This document shows positions 19,955 to 30,871 of a DNA stretch of 64,000 nt, in pieces. Below the pieces are notes generated by a model. The model was not told the origin of the DNA, did no database searches, and saw only the letters and a program-made list of their open reading frames with translations. Positions within the stretch are counted from its first letter, which is position 1; each line of letters begins with the position of its first letter. This DNA is from Phymatolithon calcareum (Eukaryota > Rhodophyta > Florideophyceae > Hapalidiales). The position numbers and the translations under genes are program-made. Location: NCBI GenBank assembly GCA_977006965.1, contig OZ345369.1, positions 744,001 through 808,000 of the forward strand, given 5' to 3'.

Positions 19955-22900
19955 ATGGAGAAACAACAGAGCTTTGGGAAACGACTCGTCGGCAAGGTGG
20001 AACCCGCGCTTCAGCACAATGGCTTTGCTATCACGTTTATATTCACGTACATCATCGTCAATATTGTGTTCTTTCTCAATGGTTGCACTTTGGGCTACAC
20101 CTTCGGTCGTCATGAAGGCTATGTCTCTTTCGACGTTCTTGCGCGTGGCGGCGGCTCCCTTCTCAACGTCAACTCCGCCCTCGTCATCTTTGTCGCCTCC
20201 AAATCGCTCATGACATATCTTCGTCGCACAGCGCTCAACATGATAGTGCCGTTCGATAAGGCCATGCCGGCAATGCATACCATCATCGGCAACGTTCTTG
20301 CAATCGCTACGGTCATTCATGTTACCTTTCAAACGTGCAATTACGTCTTTTTGAAATTGTGGTATAACTATGGGAGTCGCACTGGTATCTTCGGCTTGCG
20401 CTCACTGGCCGTCACAGGTACCTTACTTCTATTTATCATTGCCGCCATGCGCATCACCTCGCTCGCCATCGTCCGCAAAAATAATTACGAGTCCTTCTAC
20501 TGGGTCCACAATGGCGGCTTTGTCTGCTACTTCATCTTGCTTATCATCCACGGCGTCCGCTTAGGCACCCCCATGACCTACCGCTACGTCAGCATCCCAA
20601 TCTTCATCTACATGATTGACCGCGCACTCCGCTTCTCCCGCGAAAAGGGCTCGAAGCTCATGATCACTCGCGATTCCCTTGTGCAGAAGGGCCCCAGCAT
20701 GGTCAATCTGCGTCTCCCGCGTACATTCTCCTATCTCGCGGGCCAATACTGCGACATCCGCATTCCTATCGTTAGCAGGTACGAGTGGCATCCTTTCACA
20801 ATTGCCTCGTCCCCTCACGAGAGCGAAATGCTTTTCTTCATCAAGGACAGCGGCGACTGGACGCACAAATTGTACGAACTGGCCGGTAATCCAGAGAATC
20901 TGCAAGATAATATCATTGTCCACGTCCGCGGTCCTTACGGTGCTCCAGCTCAGCACGTCGGGCAATACGAGCATGTCGTGCTCATTAGCGGTGGTGTTGG
21001 AGCGACACCCTTCGCATCCATTGCCAAATACGCTCATCATTGGATCCTCAATTACACCCCACGTGGAAATGCGGCAGCAACCTCCGTTTCCGCAGCGTTC
21101 ACGCGCAATCAGAGCACCCATAACACCTCCGTCCCAGGCACACCGAGCGGGTATCGTCGTTCCATTGACAACTCGCGACGCTCCGCGGAAATAACGCGCC
21201 GCTCTTTAGAACTCGCTCGTAACCTCTCGCGCAATCTTTCTTCGCGAAACTCGCGCAACTTTTCTCGTAGCGCCTCACGCAACTTTTCGAGGAGTATGTC
21301 GCGGAACAATTCGCGTCCTGGCTCGCGACCTGGTTCCCGTCCTCTCTCACGCTCTACTTCGGCCTCACGCTTTGAGCGCGTCCAATCTGTTGACAGTGTC
21401 GGTGTCATTATTCAAGAACAACGTATGAATCAGCCGCTCGGTCCGATTCCGGTGGGAGGACAACCCTCTGCACTTTCGCTTGAACTTCCGTCAGCGGATC
21501 GCAGTGATGATCGCGGTAACGATCTCGGTCGGTATTTTGCCTCTAGTCCACAGCCCCCGAATCCGCCGACGAATAGAGATTCTTTACCAGAAGACTATGT
21601 CGTCGAGCTCGGAGACCCTGATGCACCTATCCCTAGCCGCCGCTCCTTAACGCCGGCCGCGTCCACTGATGGGCTACTTCCGTCTGGGCGACACATGATG
21701 GAGGTTGTACGCGAATACGACTCATCCAAAGGACTCTTCGACGATGATGATGATGACATTGCGATGCGCAAGTCTGACAGTGTGAACGCCCTGGACGACA
21801 ATGTCGAGTTTGGAGAACTGGATTTGGAAATGGGTGGAATTCAGCTCGAGGATGAGATCTTGCGCGAACAACAGACAGCGTCCAATGCTTACAATATGCT
21901 AGGTACGAGTTTTGGCTCTGCGGGCCTCCTTCGTCACTTCCAAAAGCACGACAACATGCCGATGCGATCAAGCATGATGCGGGCATCGCTTAATGTGATG
22001 GATAATGCACTCGATTCAGCAAGGTGGCAAGACCGTCTTATGTTTTATCTGCATACAGTGACGCTCAACTGGATGCTGCTGTGGATCATGATCTTGCGCT
22101 ACGCGCTAGTTGCCGTCGCCGAGATTTTTGGTCGTATGACAGAAGGTAACCGTCCGTACGACATCTACAATTCGATCCCGTTTGCAATCGTCGATCTTGT
22201 GCTCGCCTGCATTCTTATCGTCCCTGTAGCGAGCGCCATCGCAACGGAAATAGCGATGTGTGGGTTGTGGGCGTATCTGCATGATCAGATCGGAAATGTG
22301 TTTGATCTGCTTGTCCTGCTGCCGCTTCTGATCAGCAGCATCGTACTCACATCTATGATTTCTTTCACACCCCGCGAAATAGACCACATCAAGTATATAA
22401 CCATCTTCCTTATATGGCCATTGACAACTCTGTTATTGCTGTGGCGCACGGGTCGTACAATTGGGTCGCGCATCTCACTAGCGCAGTACTTCAAGTCAAC
22501 TCACGCGCAGACAAAATCGCTGGACTTCATCTGGGTGGCCAAGACGCAGGAGGAGGATCACTGGTTAATTGATCAACTCCTCCCATTAGCAGGATCGGGT
22601 ATTGTGCGATTGCACAGATTCATCACAAGATCGAGTCCGACGACGGAACCTTGGATGCTCGACTTTGAAAAGGTGCCATTGAAAACGACTTACAAGCGCC
22701 CAGATTGGGACGAAGTGTTTGGAAACCTTGTCGAGCGATCGCGTAGCGGGACCGTCGTGGGTGTATTCTTCTGTGGACCGGACCCCATGGCGCGCGCCAT
22801 CCAGCAAGCAGCCATGAAGGCCATGGCTGTAAGCGTGGAAAATGCTCTGCAGCGGGGCTACGTGAATCGACAACGCAGCGGCAATGATGTCCTTCGACCA

Positions 22901-23125
22901 ATGGATGACGAGGCACATGGCGGCTTCTCGCGTAATCGATCGAATAAAAGCGCTGGCGGTGGTGTGCTGTCGCGGGTTGCCTCCAAGGCCGGAGAATTGG
23001 CAAGGACGCTCAGTACGCGCAAGGGTGGACGTAACGCGGCGTCCCCTGTGCCGGATAATGTGAAGGATCATTCGGCTTTTGGGTGCAATGTGCGAATATC
23101 GGTGCGGATCGAAAACTTCAACTAG
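19955..23125 (+). CDS. NADPH oxidase 2 (red algal NOX type)
   Basis: This 1056-residue paralogue of the gene at 1579-4485 should make superoxide from oxygen and NADPH at a membrane. Haem-ligand pairs are H108/H122 and H185/H199. The FAD motif HPFTIASSPHE is at 279-289, GPYGAP at 326-331 and SGGVGATPF at 345-353. An insert of about 330 residues follows: an Arg/Ser/Asn-rich repeat block (about 405-470, SRNFSRS-type units), an acidic run DDDDDD near 596-601, and four predicted helices (about 700-725, 741-764, 780-803, 812-832). The NADPH site resumes with LDFIWVAKTQEEDHW (856-870) and CGPDPMA (940-946). The protein ends FGCNVRISVRIENFN, nearly the same as its paralogue. The Arg/Ser block is a likely phosphorylation target (inference). 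The gene is intronless, with the ATG chosen because homology to paralogue 1 starts within 20 residues. Confidence 0.94.
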   Translation: MEKQQSFGKRLVGKVEPALQHNGFAITFIFTYIIVNIVFFLNGCTLGYTFGRHEGYVSFDVLARGGGSLLNVNSALVIFVASKSLMTYLRRTALNMIVPFDKAMPAMHTIIGNVLAIATVIHVTFQTCNYVFLKLWYNYGSRTGIFGLRSLAVTGTLLLFIIAAMRITSLAIVRKNNYESFYWVHNGGFVCYFILLIIHGVRLGTPMTYRYVSIPIFIYMIDRALRFSREKGSKLMITRDSLVQKGPSMVNLRLPRTFSYLAGQYCDIRIPIVSRYEWHPFTIASSPHESEMLFFIKDSGDWTHKLYELAGNPENLQDNIIVHVRGPYGAPAQHVGQYEHVVLISGGVGATPFASIAKYAHHWILNYTPRGNAAATSVSAAFTRNQSTHNTSVPGTPSGYRRSIDNSRRSAEITRRSLELARNLSRNLSSRNSRNFSRSASRNFSRSMSRNNSRPGSRPGSRPLSRSTSASRFERVQSVDSVGVIIQEQRMNQPLGPIPVGGQPSALSLELPSADRSDDRGNDLGRYFASSPQPPNPPTNRDSLPEDYVVELGDPDAPIPSRRSLTPAASTDGLLPSGRHMMEVVREYDSSKGLFDDDDDDIAMRKSDSVNALDDNVEFGELDLEMGGIQLEDEILREQQTASNAYNMLGTSFGSAGLLRHFQKHDNMPMRSSMMRASLNVMDNALDSARWQDRLMFYLHTVTLNWMLLWIMILRYALVAVAEIFGRMTEGNRPYDIYNSIPFAIVDLVLACILIVPVASAIATEIAMCGLWAYLHDQIGNVFDLLVLLPLLISSIVLTSMISFTPREIDHIKYITIFLIWPLTTLLLLWRTGRTIGSRISLAQYFKSTHAQTKSLDFIWVAKTQEEDHWLIDQLLPLAGSGIVRLHRFITRSSPTTEPWMLDFEKVPLKTTYKRPDWDEVFGNLVERSRSGTVVGVFFCGPDPMARAIQQAAMKAMAVSVENALQRGYVNRQRSGNDVLRPMDDEAHGGFSRNRSNKSAGGGVLSRVASKAGELARTLSTRKGGRNAASPVPDNVKDHSAFGCNVRISVRIENFN

Positions 23126-26100
23126 GTGTTTTTTGTTTGCCGAAATTTCTGATCGTCGGGACCGTTTTGCGCTTTCGGGCAGAGTGGCCTTTGTATAGTG
23201 AATCCGTACACAGCCGAAAGTAGTTGTATAGAAGGAGCGGGACCTATTAGCAAGCGAAAGATCAAGTAAATTTAATTTCCCATCATTACAACCAGAATTG
23301 TGAACACATATCATAGGTTGCTTGGGATATTGCTCGTTGAGCTACTGAATAAGGTGCAACGTAGGGAAGTGTTGTCCGAGAATTATCGCATTTCGCAGCA
23401 GGGTTTCAATCCAAACTGCAGGTTCGGAACTGCAGACGTGGCATTCTCAGCAGAAACGAAGATGTGGAAGGCATCCATGGAGTGAGTTATCTATGAATTT
23501 TACATTCGACTACAGTATTGCTCAGAGATATGCAAAATGCCCTCAAGACTGCAAAGTGCCAGGATCAGCTGATATTTTATATGCCTGCAGTTACGTTGGA
23601 CGTGATGCTTCAGTGGAACAAGATGCTCATAATTCCCGAGATAGGCTGAGAGTTTCCAGAGGTCTTAAATAACATGACCTATGACTGCTTCGTTGCAGGC
23701 CTGGCACACGTTTCGCTCACTCTTGCCAGGCTATTATGAAGTGACAGCAAATTGCAGTAGATTTCAAACTTCCTACTCCATCTAGAGTTTCTAAAGACAA
23801 ATCCAACTTCCCTTTCACTGAGATGGGAGGTCCACATGTTCAAGGATTCGGATATTATATGTGGTATATACCTCCTCTCTACAGTTGCGAGTCCTGGGAC
23901 TTTACGGAACAAGTCAAACGGAAGATGAATTCAACTACAACGAAAAAGCTCTCCAGAATAACTGGACGAACAGTGCCAGGAGAGGCCCGAAAATGCCCTC
24001 GTTCGACATCGTTACGCGCGCCAGAGATCAACATTGGAATTGACTTGGGCACATATTTCACATGGACGAGCACCGCATGTCACGCCAAATGTTACTGCAG
24101 TGTGTCAAACGAACCTCGGAGTCACGTACAAATAGCTCTTAATGTCGCACAGGATAGAACTTCGACCTTCGATGAGCCGCTAACCTCACTTGGGGGAAAT
24201 GCATAATACAGCACATAACAATATATCCCCGCTTCTCGAGAACGGAATTCTTTGGGGACTGCTTGTAGAGGCATTGAACTGCCTGCACGTGCCACTGTGG
24301 TTGACTGTCTGACAATAATTTCGAGAAGACCGTAGTGCACTACTAGTGCATTTCACTGGTGGAACCACAATCCCATCGATGAAAAACAAGGAGGACTGGA
24401 CATGCGGTGTTCGAGCCCAGAGAAACTATAAACTACGTCGCAGAAAACACTGATGGTGATCCAAATGAATTGTAAAAAACCACACAAGAGAATCTCACTG
24501 TTCATGGTGGGGATTGATTGCAAAAACCGGTTACAACCCGGTCACTATGACGACCTTCGAATTGCACCAGAGATATTGGCTGAAGCGTGTTCGCTGTGCT
24601 TTTTCTCAGCCTCTAAAATACTCTACGAGGATGCGGAATCGACAATCTCAGAATAAGAATGACGCACGCAATAGTTTTTTCCTGAGAGAGACGAAGGTCC
24701 TTGGCATAACGAAAAACGCAAGACAATTGCGCTGGGCCTCGTGCGCAAACGAGCGTACGGAGCCTTACCCATTCATTTTTTGTATAAGAAACTCCAGCAA
24801 CACAGTTGATTCTCTGGCGTACAGTAGTTAAATTCCTCCAGAAACGAAACGGCATCCTCCCATGGAATGCTGCCGAGGTTGATACCATCCCTGACTCGCT
24901 ACGTGACCTGACTATTCTTCTTTCCGTACCGGCTCAAATGTGGCGTACCCTCTCTTAACCAACTTTGTTATTAGTTACAATCGCCCTAGCTGATATATTC
25001 TAATACAGCAGCCGTGAAGGCATAGTAACAATTTAATATAATGCCATTTTTGAGCGGCACCGCAATGACGCGCACTGCCTGAGGTTCCGGACCAAGTGCA
25101 CTCGACGCGGTTTGTGCCAGACTTGCACTCCCAGTTTGCACTTGTCCTCGTGCTTTTGAGCAAGCGTATCATGTGGAATGCGCTTGCTAGGCGATAGAAA
25201 GGGAGCCATCCTCTTGGCCTCGCAATTTTAGTCCCGCGCGGTCACCAAGGTTCAGGCTCAGTTGCCCCATAGATCGGTCAACTCATGGCCGAGGCCTTGC
25301 GCGTCGCCGCTGTGCTGGGAATCTAGAGATACACAAGGGATAACCAGAGTGGCGTGCTCAGATTTACTCAATTTTACTTCAGAAGCATCGTGGACTGCCT
25401 GCATGCCAGTTTTTTCATGAAGTTGCTTGTCTTCCCTGCCTGTGTTTGCCTGCGCTTCATCTTGCGTCCTGATTCCAGTGAGCTGATGTACTCTTTCTTT
25501 GGAATGCCAGGCACTGATAGCAGCCATGGCAACATGGAATACTTGGACTCTGGCATCCAAGTTGCACCCTGTCAAGCTTACGTCGTGTGATTGTTTGCAT
25601 ATCCCAGGCAGCACCTAAATGCCTGCTGTATTATCATTCATAGGTGTCCAGTGCAGCGCTCTTTGACCAAAATCATGGGCACTCAGTAATTTTTGCATTC
25701 TCCTCAACCCATATTCTGGCGCTTTTTTTTGCAGCAAATTTCGACAAAGAGATTGATATTTTTCGTTTGTAAACTGCTTTCTCCCCGATGGGGCTCGCAA
25801 AGCAGTGCTTTATTGCTGAACTATCTTCTACTTAGATGACGGCAGGGCGTTATTAGAGATTAATATATGTGTCTTCCACTGGAAAATACTGTTTATAAAC
25901 TGCCGTCGAGTTCGAGAGTTCCGAGACTCTCAGGCCAATTAGAAAGTAAACGGCAGATAATTGTTCTATACTGTACTCTCGGACAAACCCATATCTGTTG
26001 GTGTTGCCAAGAAGAACAAGATTACAACAGTTTGCTCCTTATACACCCCTCTCTGTATGAATACAGCCCTGTATGAATAGTACGAGGGCTCTCGTTTCCC

Positions 26101-26294
26101 CTTTTTCCTTGTGAGAAAAAAAACAGTGGCAGCGTGTTAAATAAATGAATCTTAAAATTAAAGAATCTCGATTGATATTTGATAGGGAGAAACAGCTGTC
26201 CGCGAGCCTTCCGTCAAACAATTCCACCGTGGCGCCCTCAATCTCGCGTGTCGGTGACTTGCCTCACAGCAACTTTCTGACAAGAAGGCAGAGA
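23126..26294. other. Intergenic, 3.2 kb without a supported gene
   Basis: Overlapping short frames occur on both strands, densest at 25258-25810, without any recognised domain. A short plus frame at 23300-23485 faintly recalls the QQGF motif of LINE reverse transcriptases, but the match is too weak to call. Confidence 0.4.
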
Positions 26295-26669
26295 ATGGCA
26301 CATAACAAGTGGTCGCTCTCTGGCGACGAGGCGCAGCTGCTCAGCGCGCTTGCCGCGGGCCTCGGTGAGGCGGTGACCGAGCCACCACGAAACGCTTCGG
26401 TATGTCTTATTTCGCGTAATATATCCTAGCCATTTTGAATCCAACCGAAGTCACGAACCGAACGCTGACAACCAGTGCAGAGTGGGCTGTATGCGTACCT
26501 CATCCCGCTATTTGCGACGTCCGTGTTGGCGGTCTGCATCACCTGGCTGCGCTACCGTGCTGATGTGTCCTTGGTAATGCAGCACCCAGCAAGGCTGCGG
26601 TGGGCGGGAAGTCGTGGTCCAAGCAGACACTCCAGTCCTAAGGCGCCAATTCTGAAGAAGAACGATTAG
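26295..26669 (+). CDS. Small single-pass membrane protein, two exons
   Basis: Exon 1 is 26295-26399 and starts MAHNKWSLSGDEAQLL. The intron is 26400-26480 and exon 2 is 26481-26669. The 81-base intron has a GTATGT donor, a CTGAC branch-point-like site 11 bases before the CAG acceptor, and phase 0. The spliced product has 97 residues: a soluble, acidic N-terminus, one membrane helix (YLIPLFATSVLAVCITWL, about 40-57) and a basic tail ending PKAPILKKND. Without splicing the first exon hits a stop 10 codons after the donor. This is one of very few introns visible in the window. I do not recognise the family, and location and role are unknown. Confidence 0.55.
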
Positions 26670-27272
26670 GCTATCAGGGCAGCTATAGATGATATTGCGT
26701 TTCTCATTGCGTTTCTCATTGCGTTTCTCAGGTGTATATATATTTCTGGGACCGAGACGCACTATTTTGCATTTTGCCCTGGTGACGCAGACCTCAGGAC
26801 AAAGCGCGGGCGACAATGCAGGCTCACGCATGGTTCGCTCTGAGCGTCCCGTGGAGAAGGAGAGTGACGTTGCGGTAAGTCACTGCCTTGTGATATTGTA
26901 CAGTATTAACGGACAATGCCGCGTCGGTAAGGGAATTGACCTCCCCGAGCAGTATTGAAGGTTTGGTGCGATGACGCACGTTGTAAAAATGCAATGGCGG
27001 AGCGGAGTGGAGTTGAACCTAAGCTGTTTGGAACGGCTGTACAATACAACCATTCAATGTTTATTATGTTCCTACCATATTTCCTCGCGGTGGAGAAATA
27101 GCTTCCCTCCTCAAAACTTTCCGCTTACCGACCCGACGTAAACTTTCACTTACTACGACAACCGCTCAATCTTCCCGCCGCCCACACGCCATCCGCCAGC
27201 AACCATCACAAAATCTGCCCCCTCCAGCGCGGCGAAATATGTCCACATGGCAACGGCCTACGGCCATTTATC
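26670..27272. other. Region between convergent genes, with a 12-bp tandem repeat
   Basis: Three perfect copies of ATTGCGTTTCTC lie at 26694-26729, just after the stop of the small membrane protein. An 89-codon frame (26689-26958) covers the repeat and includes GCG|GTAAGT at 26874, a good donor. I could not find a following exon, so it is left as a possible transcribed region. Confidence 0.4.
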
Positions 27273-27881
27273 TCATGCCGTGTATACGCTCGGTGGCGAA
27301 AGATGGAATCGCACAGCAGTAACGAGTTCCGCCCGCGGCATAGAAACAAAATCATCACTCGCCCGCTCCATGTATCTTGTAAGTGTTGAAGTCGCCCATC
27401 GATGCACGCTCGCTGCCAGCATAGCCCTCACATCTCTAGTAAGCCTGAATCTGGCTCGTGGGTCAGCTTGCCATGCCGCGCGCATTGCCACCAGCGTCTC
27501 CGGGGGGTCCGGTGCCGCGCACGCCGCGCTCAGCGCGACACGAAGACAGGCTTGCCTGCTCCGCTTTGGAAGTTCATCCAACCGCAACAGCGTTACCTCA
27601 CGCGCCCTTTTACGCGACGCTTGCGGTTCTTTTTTCAACTCGCGTTCTTCTTTTTTCTCCCTCGGTGGCAAAGGTGGGGCAGATGGAGTTGTCGTGGAGA
27701 CCGTACCTGCGGCGCGCAGCGCGCGGACGAGGGAACGTGTGGGCGAAGTGCAAAGCGGGATGCGACAAATGTCGCTGTCCCCAGGGACGTATCGCTGAGT
27801 TACAGGTGTGGAAGTGGGTGAGGAGCCCGTGAAGGCATCCGTGCGACTCGGCAGGGCGGCCAGGTAGTTTGGTGCCGTCAT
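27273..27881 (-). CDS. Putative divergent H2B-like histone-fold protein
   Basis: The gene has 202 codons from the first ATG (27879-27881). The N-terminal half is disordered and Ser/Thr/Pro-rich, then strongly basic and charged (PPREKKEERELKKEPQASRK, about 83-102). The last 70 residues can be laid over the H2B histone fold with one small gap. A helix, a loop with PRARFRL, a long helix ending YMERASDD, then FVSMPRAELVTAVRFHLSP correspond to the H2B segment RSTITSREIQTAVRLLLPG. Identity is low outside ELVTAVR. Canonical H2B is far more conserved and shorter, so this would be a specialised variant or another histone-fold protein, for example a transcription-factor subunit. The gene has no intron and high GC like real genes here. 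That it is a gene is fairly likely; the family call is tentative. Confidence 0.5.
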   Translation of the reverse strand: MTAPNYLAALPSRTDAFTGSSPTSTPVTQRYVPGDSDICRIPLCTSPTRSLVRALRAAGTVSTTTPSAPPLPPREKKEERELKKEPQASRKRAREVTLLRLDELPKRSRQACLRVALSAACAAPDPPETLVAMRAAWQADPRARFRLTRDVRAMLAASVHRWATSTLTRYMERASDDFVSMPRAELVTAVRFHLSPPSVYTA

Positions 27882-29410
27882 GACGCAAATCGCGAGGCCG
27901 GCAATGCCGCTGTTCAAGCGGGCAACATACTGTTCGCCAAAAAACGGGGCGATTTGGACACACGATCTGGACGTGAACGAGAGCTTGTATTTGGGGCTGT
28001 GAACGAATTTGGCACCCTGTATACACGTGTGAGAGTTTTGCTATGTCGATATTTACAGAAGTTTGACTTGCATACATACTGTAAACTATACATACATTGT
28101 ATGATACAAATCTGTCTGTACAGTAGAATGCGGTCGAGCTGTAGATTGACAAAATCTGGGGTCAGCACGACAGAAGGTCTTGGAACCAGAATTGTGCAGA
28201 AAAGGTTGAAATTGGAACGGAAATGGGCTACAAGTTGTAGCCAGATTGAGAGCAGCGCCTATCCCATATTTTTCTTATACTGTTTCTGAGGCGCTCATTT
28301 TTCTGGGAGATGTTATCAATGATCTCACATGTTGGGTGCCGATCAATTGAATTTCCCGGTCTGTCCTTTTCGCCAGAGAGTGTGGACCAGAACAAGCCAC
28401 AATAATAAGCTATGAATTTGGCTCAAAGCTGGAGTTGAAGCACAATAGTGATGAACTTTGCCCAAGACCGTGCCATGAAAACCAGAGAGACCGCTCCTGC
28501 TTCCCGCTCATCGTTTCATAAATGCCCGACCATAAAGGTGCCTTGATTTCTTGTGCTGCCTGAGGGTTTCTCCCGGGCAAAGCTTAGATGTGCAGTCGCC
28601 TTGAATCGAAGTGCGAACTGCTCATCAACATCGTGGAGTAACACTGTAAGTCTCTGTCTTGACGTCTGCTGCAGCTCCCTCAATACTGTCCAGCTAATGA
28701 TAGCGACTAGAATGTGCGACTGATCTGTGTCGGCATGAGCGCACTAGTAGCGCATGTGCTTTGCTATAACCAAAAGGTGCGTGCGAAAGTCATCGCAAAA
28801 ATTCTGTTCTTCGAGATATATTTCTAGAAACAGCATAACAAGCAGGCGGAAATGGGTCAATTGTTAAGGGACAAGTCAATGTCAAGAGCGTAGCGGCCGT
28901 CAATTCGCACATCCTTTTCAAATTACTGAGTACACCTTTCGCCGAATGAATATCACTAGCATTCCACCAACAGAGGATAGAACATCTTGGACTGAATCAC
29001 GTCAAGGGCAATACCATCGGAGTGCAGTGCGGTCGAGCCCAAAAATTGCCCTCAGAAATCGCCCTGCATTGTAGGTCACAAAGCCACTCTACGACATCCT
29101 TTTTCAAGTCTGATCTTCATGCTTGTCGTGTTGGCGTTAAGTAGCATGAGAGTGGACTGCTCGCCTGCCCTCCCGAAAGAGTGGCTGGATGCTCAGCGAA
29201 AGTTTTTTTGTAAAATTTTAAAAAAGCTGTACTCAAGGAGGTGCGTTTCGGCTTCAACTTCTTATCGCATCTATATTGTTCTGCTCAAGTCGGCGCAGTC
29301 CACAGTCTGATCTTGCATCGTTGCTCGAGCCGCGAACATCGTCCCGCTGCTGCGGTATTCGGTTGATGTTGCGGCACCGATATGACGTATCTTACTTCTT
29401 AGACGCACTC
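27882..29410. other. Intergenic
   Basis: This lies upstream of the histone-fold gene and downstream of valyl-tRNA synthetase. I see no gene. Short frames on both strands overlap each other and show no motif. Confidence 0.45.
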
Positions 29411-30871
29411 CTAGTTTTCAGCCAAGCTGGAAGAGCTTTGGCTTGAAAAAGAACGAATGGAACTGCACATGGAGCAGGGACGTTGTGCAGTGCTTGCAGC
29501 GCGACAAGAATTGAACCAACAGCCGTCTGCAGTGTGTCGATCACTGCGAAATTCTACATTGCCGTTTCGGGGCTGCTACAAACCGTGTAGTCGACAATCC
29601 CCTTGATTCAGCATTCCCCGTGGGTTAGCACGCTGTCTGCCTAGTGATATCGCCATCCGTGTGAAGGACTTACACTTTAGCCAATTAATGGCGAAAGTGT
29701 GTGTTAGGCGATAACATCACGCTATCTCTTCCTCGCCGGTATAATGTCCATTGGGAAGTTGCAAATAACGGGGCTTGTGACTCCGTTAAAACCTCTGTTT
29801 TACCAAAATAGCTCAGTGCACAAAATTTCATCACGCAGGCGTCTTGTTCATCAAAAGTCTAAACCGATCAGCCAGCTTGGAAATTTTCTCTACCTCTGTT
29901 AATCGCTTTTCCAAAGTGCTCGCATTTTGAGCTTTCACATGCTCTGGCACACGGTCATAGCCTTGTGCGTTCATTTTGTTCTTCAGTTTTTCGATTGCAA
30001 TCTTCTTCTCCGCAGCCGACGCATCGAGCTTGCCCACCTCCACTTTCAAGTCAATAACGCCTGAAAGAACAACGTGCACCTCATACATATCATCAACCAT
30101 CTTGGCAACGGTACCTGTCGGGGCTTCATCTTTTCCAGCGATGAGGATTGTGACAGACTTCGCAGGAGTGAGTGCTTTCACAAGCTCAGGAGCAATCCTG
30201 TCTGCCGCGTCCTGGTTTGCTGCCATGATGAACACTGCCGGCTTGACCGATGGCTTCAGATCGAACTCAGCCTTCACGAAGCGGAGAGCCTGGACAGTGC
30301 GCATGACGCACGCCACAATTTCCTCTGCCTCTGCGAAATTTCGCGACACGCAGAATGTCGGGAATGGAGATATCATGATCGATTCGGCAATATTCTTGCC
30401 TGGCAAACGCTGGAAAAGCTCCTCTGTGACATATGGCATAAGCGGGTGAAGGATACGCAACCCAGCGTTCAGACACTCATAAAGCACCACTTGGGATGCC
30501 TGCTTCGCTTCGGCATCTTCCCCGCGCATAATGGGTTTCAGACCCTCCAAATAAATAGGACAAAGTTCGTTCATCCAAAACTTGTATGCAATCTGCACCG
30601 CATCCCCAATTTTGTGACAGTCGAACGCGTCATTCACGCCTTTGAGAGCCTGGTTCAGACGAGACAAGATCCAAAGATCTAATGGAGCACCATGGCCAAT
30701 AGCCTTAGCAAGCCCATCCGCAGAAAACTGAAAATCAGAACCAAGATGGGAAATGGCAAATCGAGTAGCATTCCAAAGTTTGTTTCCGAAGTTTCGATAG
30801 CCGATGACACGCTGGACATCCAAATTGATATCTCCCCCTTGCGACATGTACGCAAGTAACCCAATACGGAG
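29411..30871 (-). repeat. Segmental duplication, donor copy
   Basis: These 1461 bases, covering the last 347 codons or so of valyl-tRNA synthetase and 420 bases of 3' flank, recur at 60492-61961. Copies start together at CTAGTTTTCAGCC and separate after CCAATACGGAG. Coding parts differ by scattered substitutions, the flank by more, plus a 9-base tandem insertion in the second copy (GTGCTATCC region near 60740). Confidence 0.95.

Noticed and set aside
23300-23485. Possible LINE reverse-transcriptase fragment with ISQQGFNPN
   Set aside because: One short motif-like stretch with no other reverse-transcriptase motif around it.
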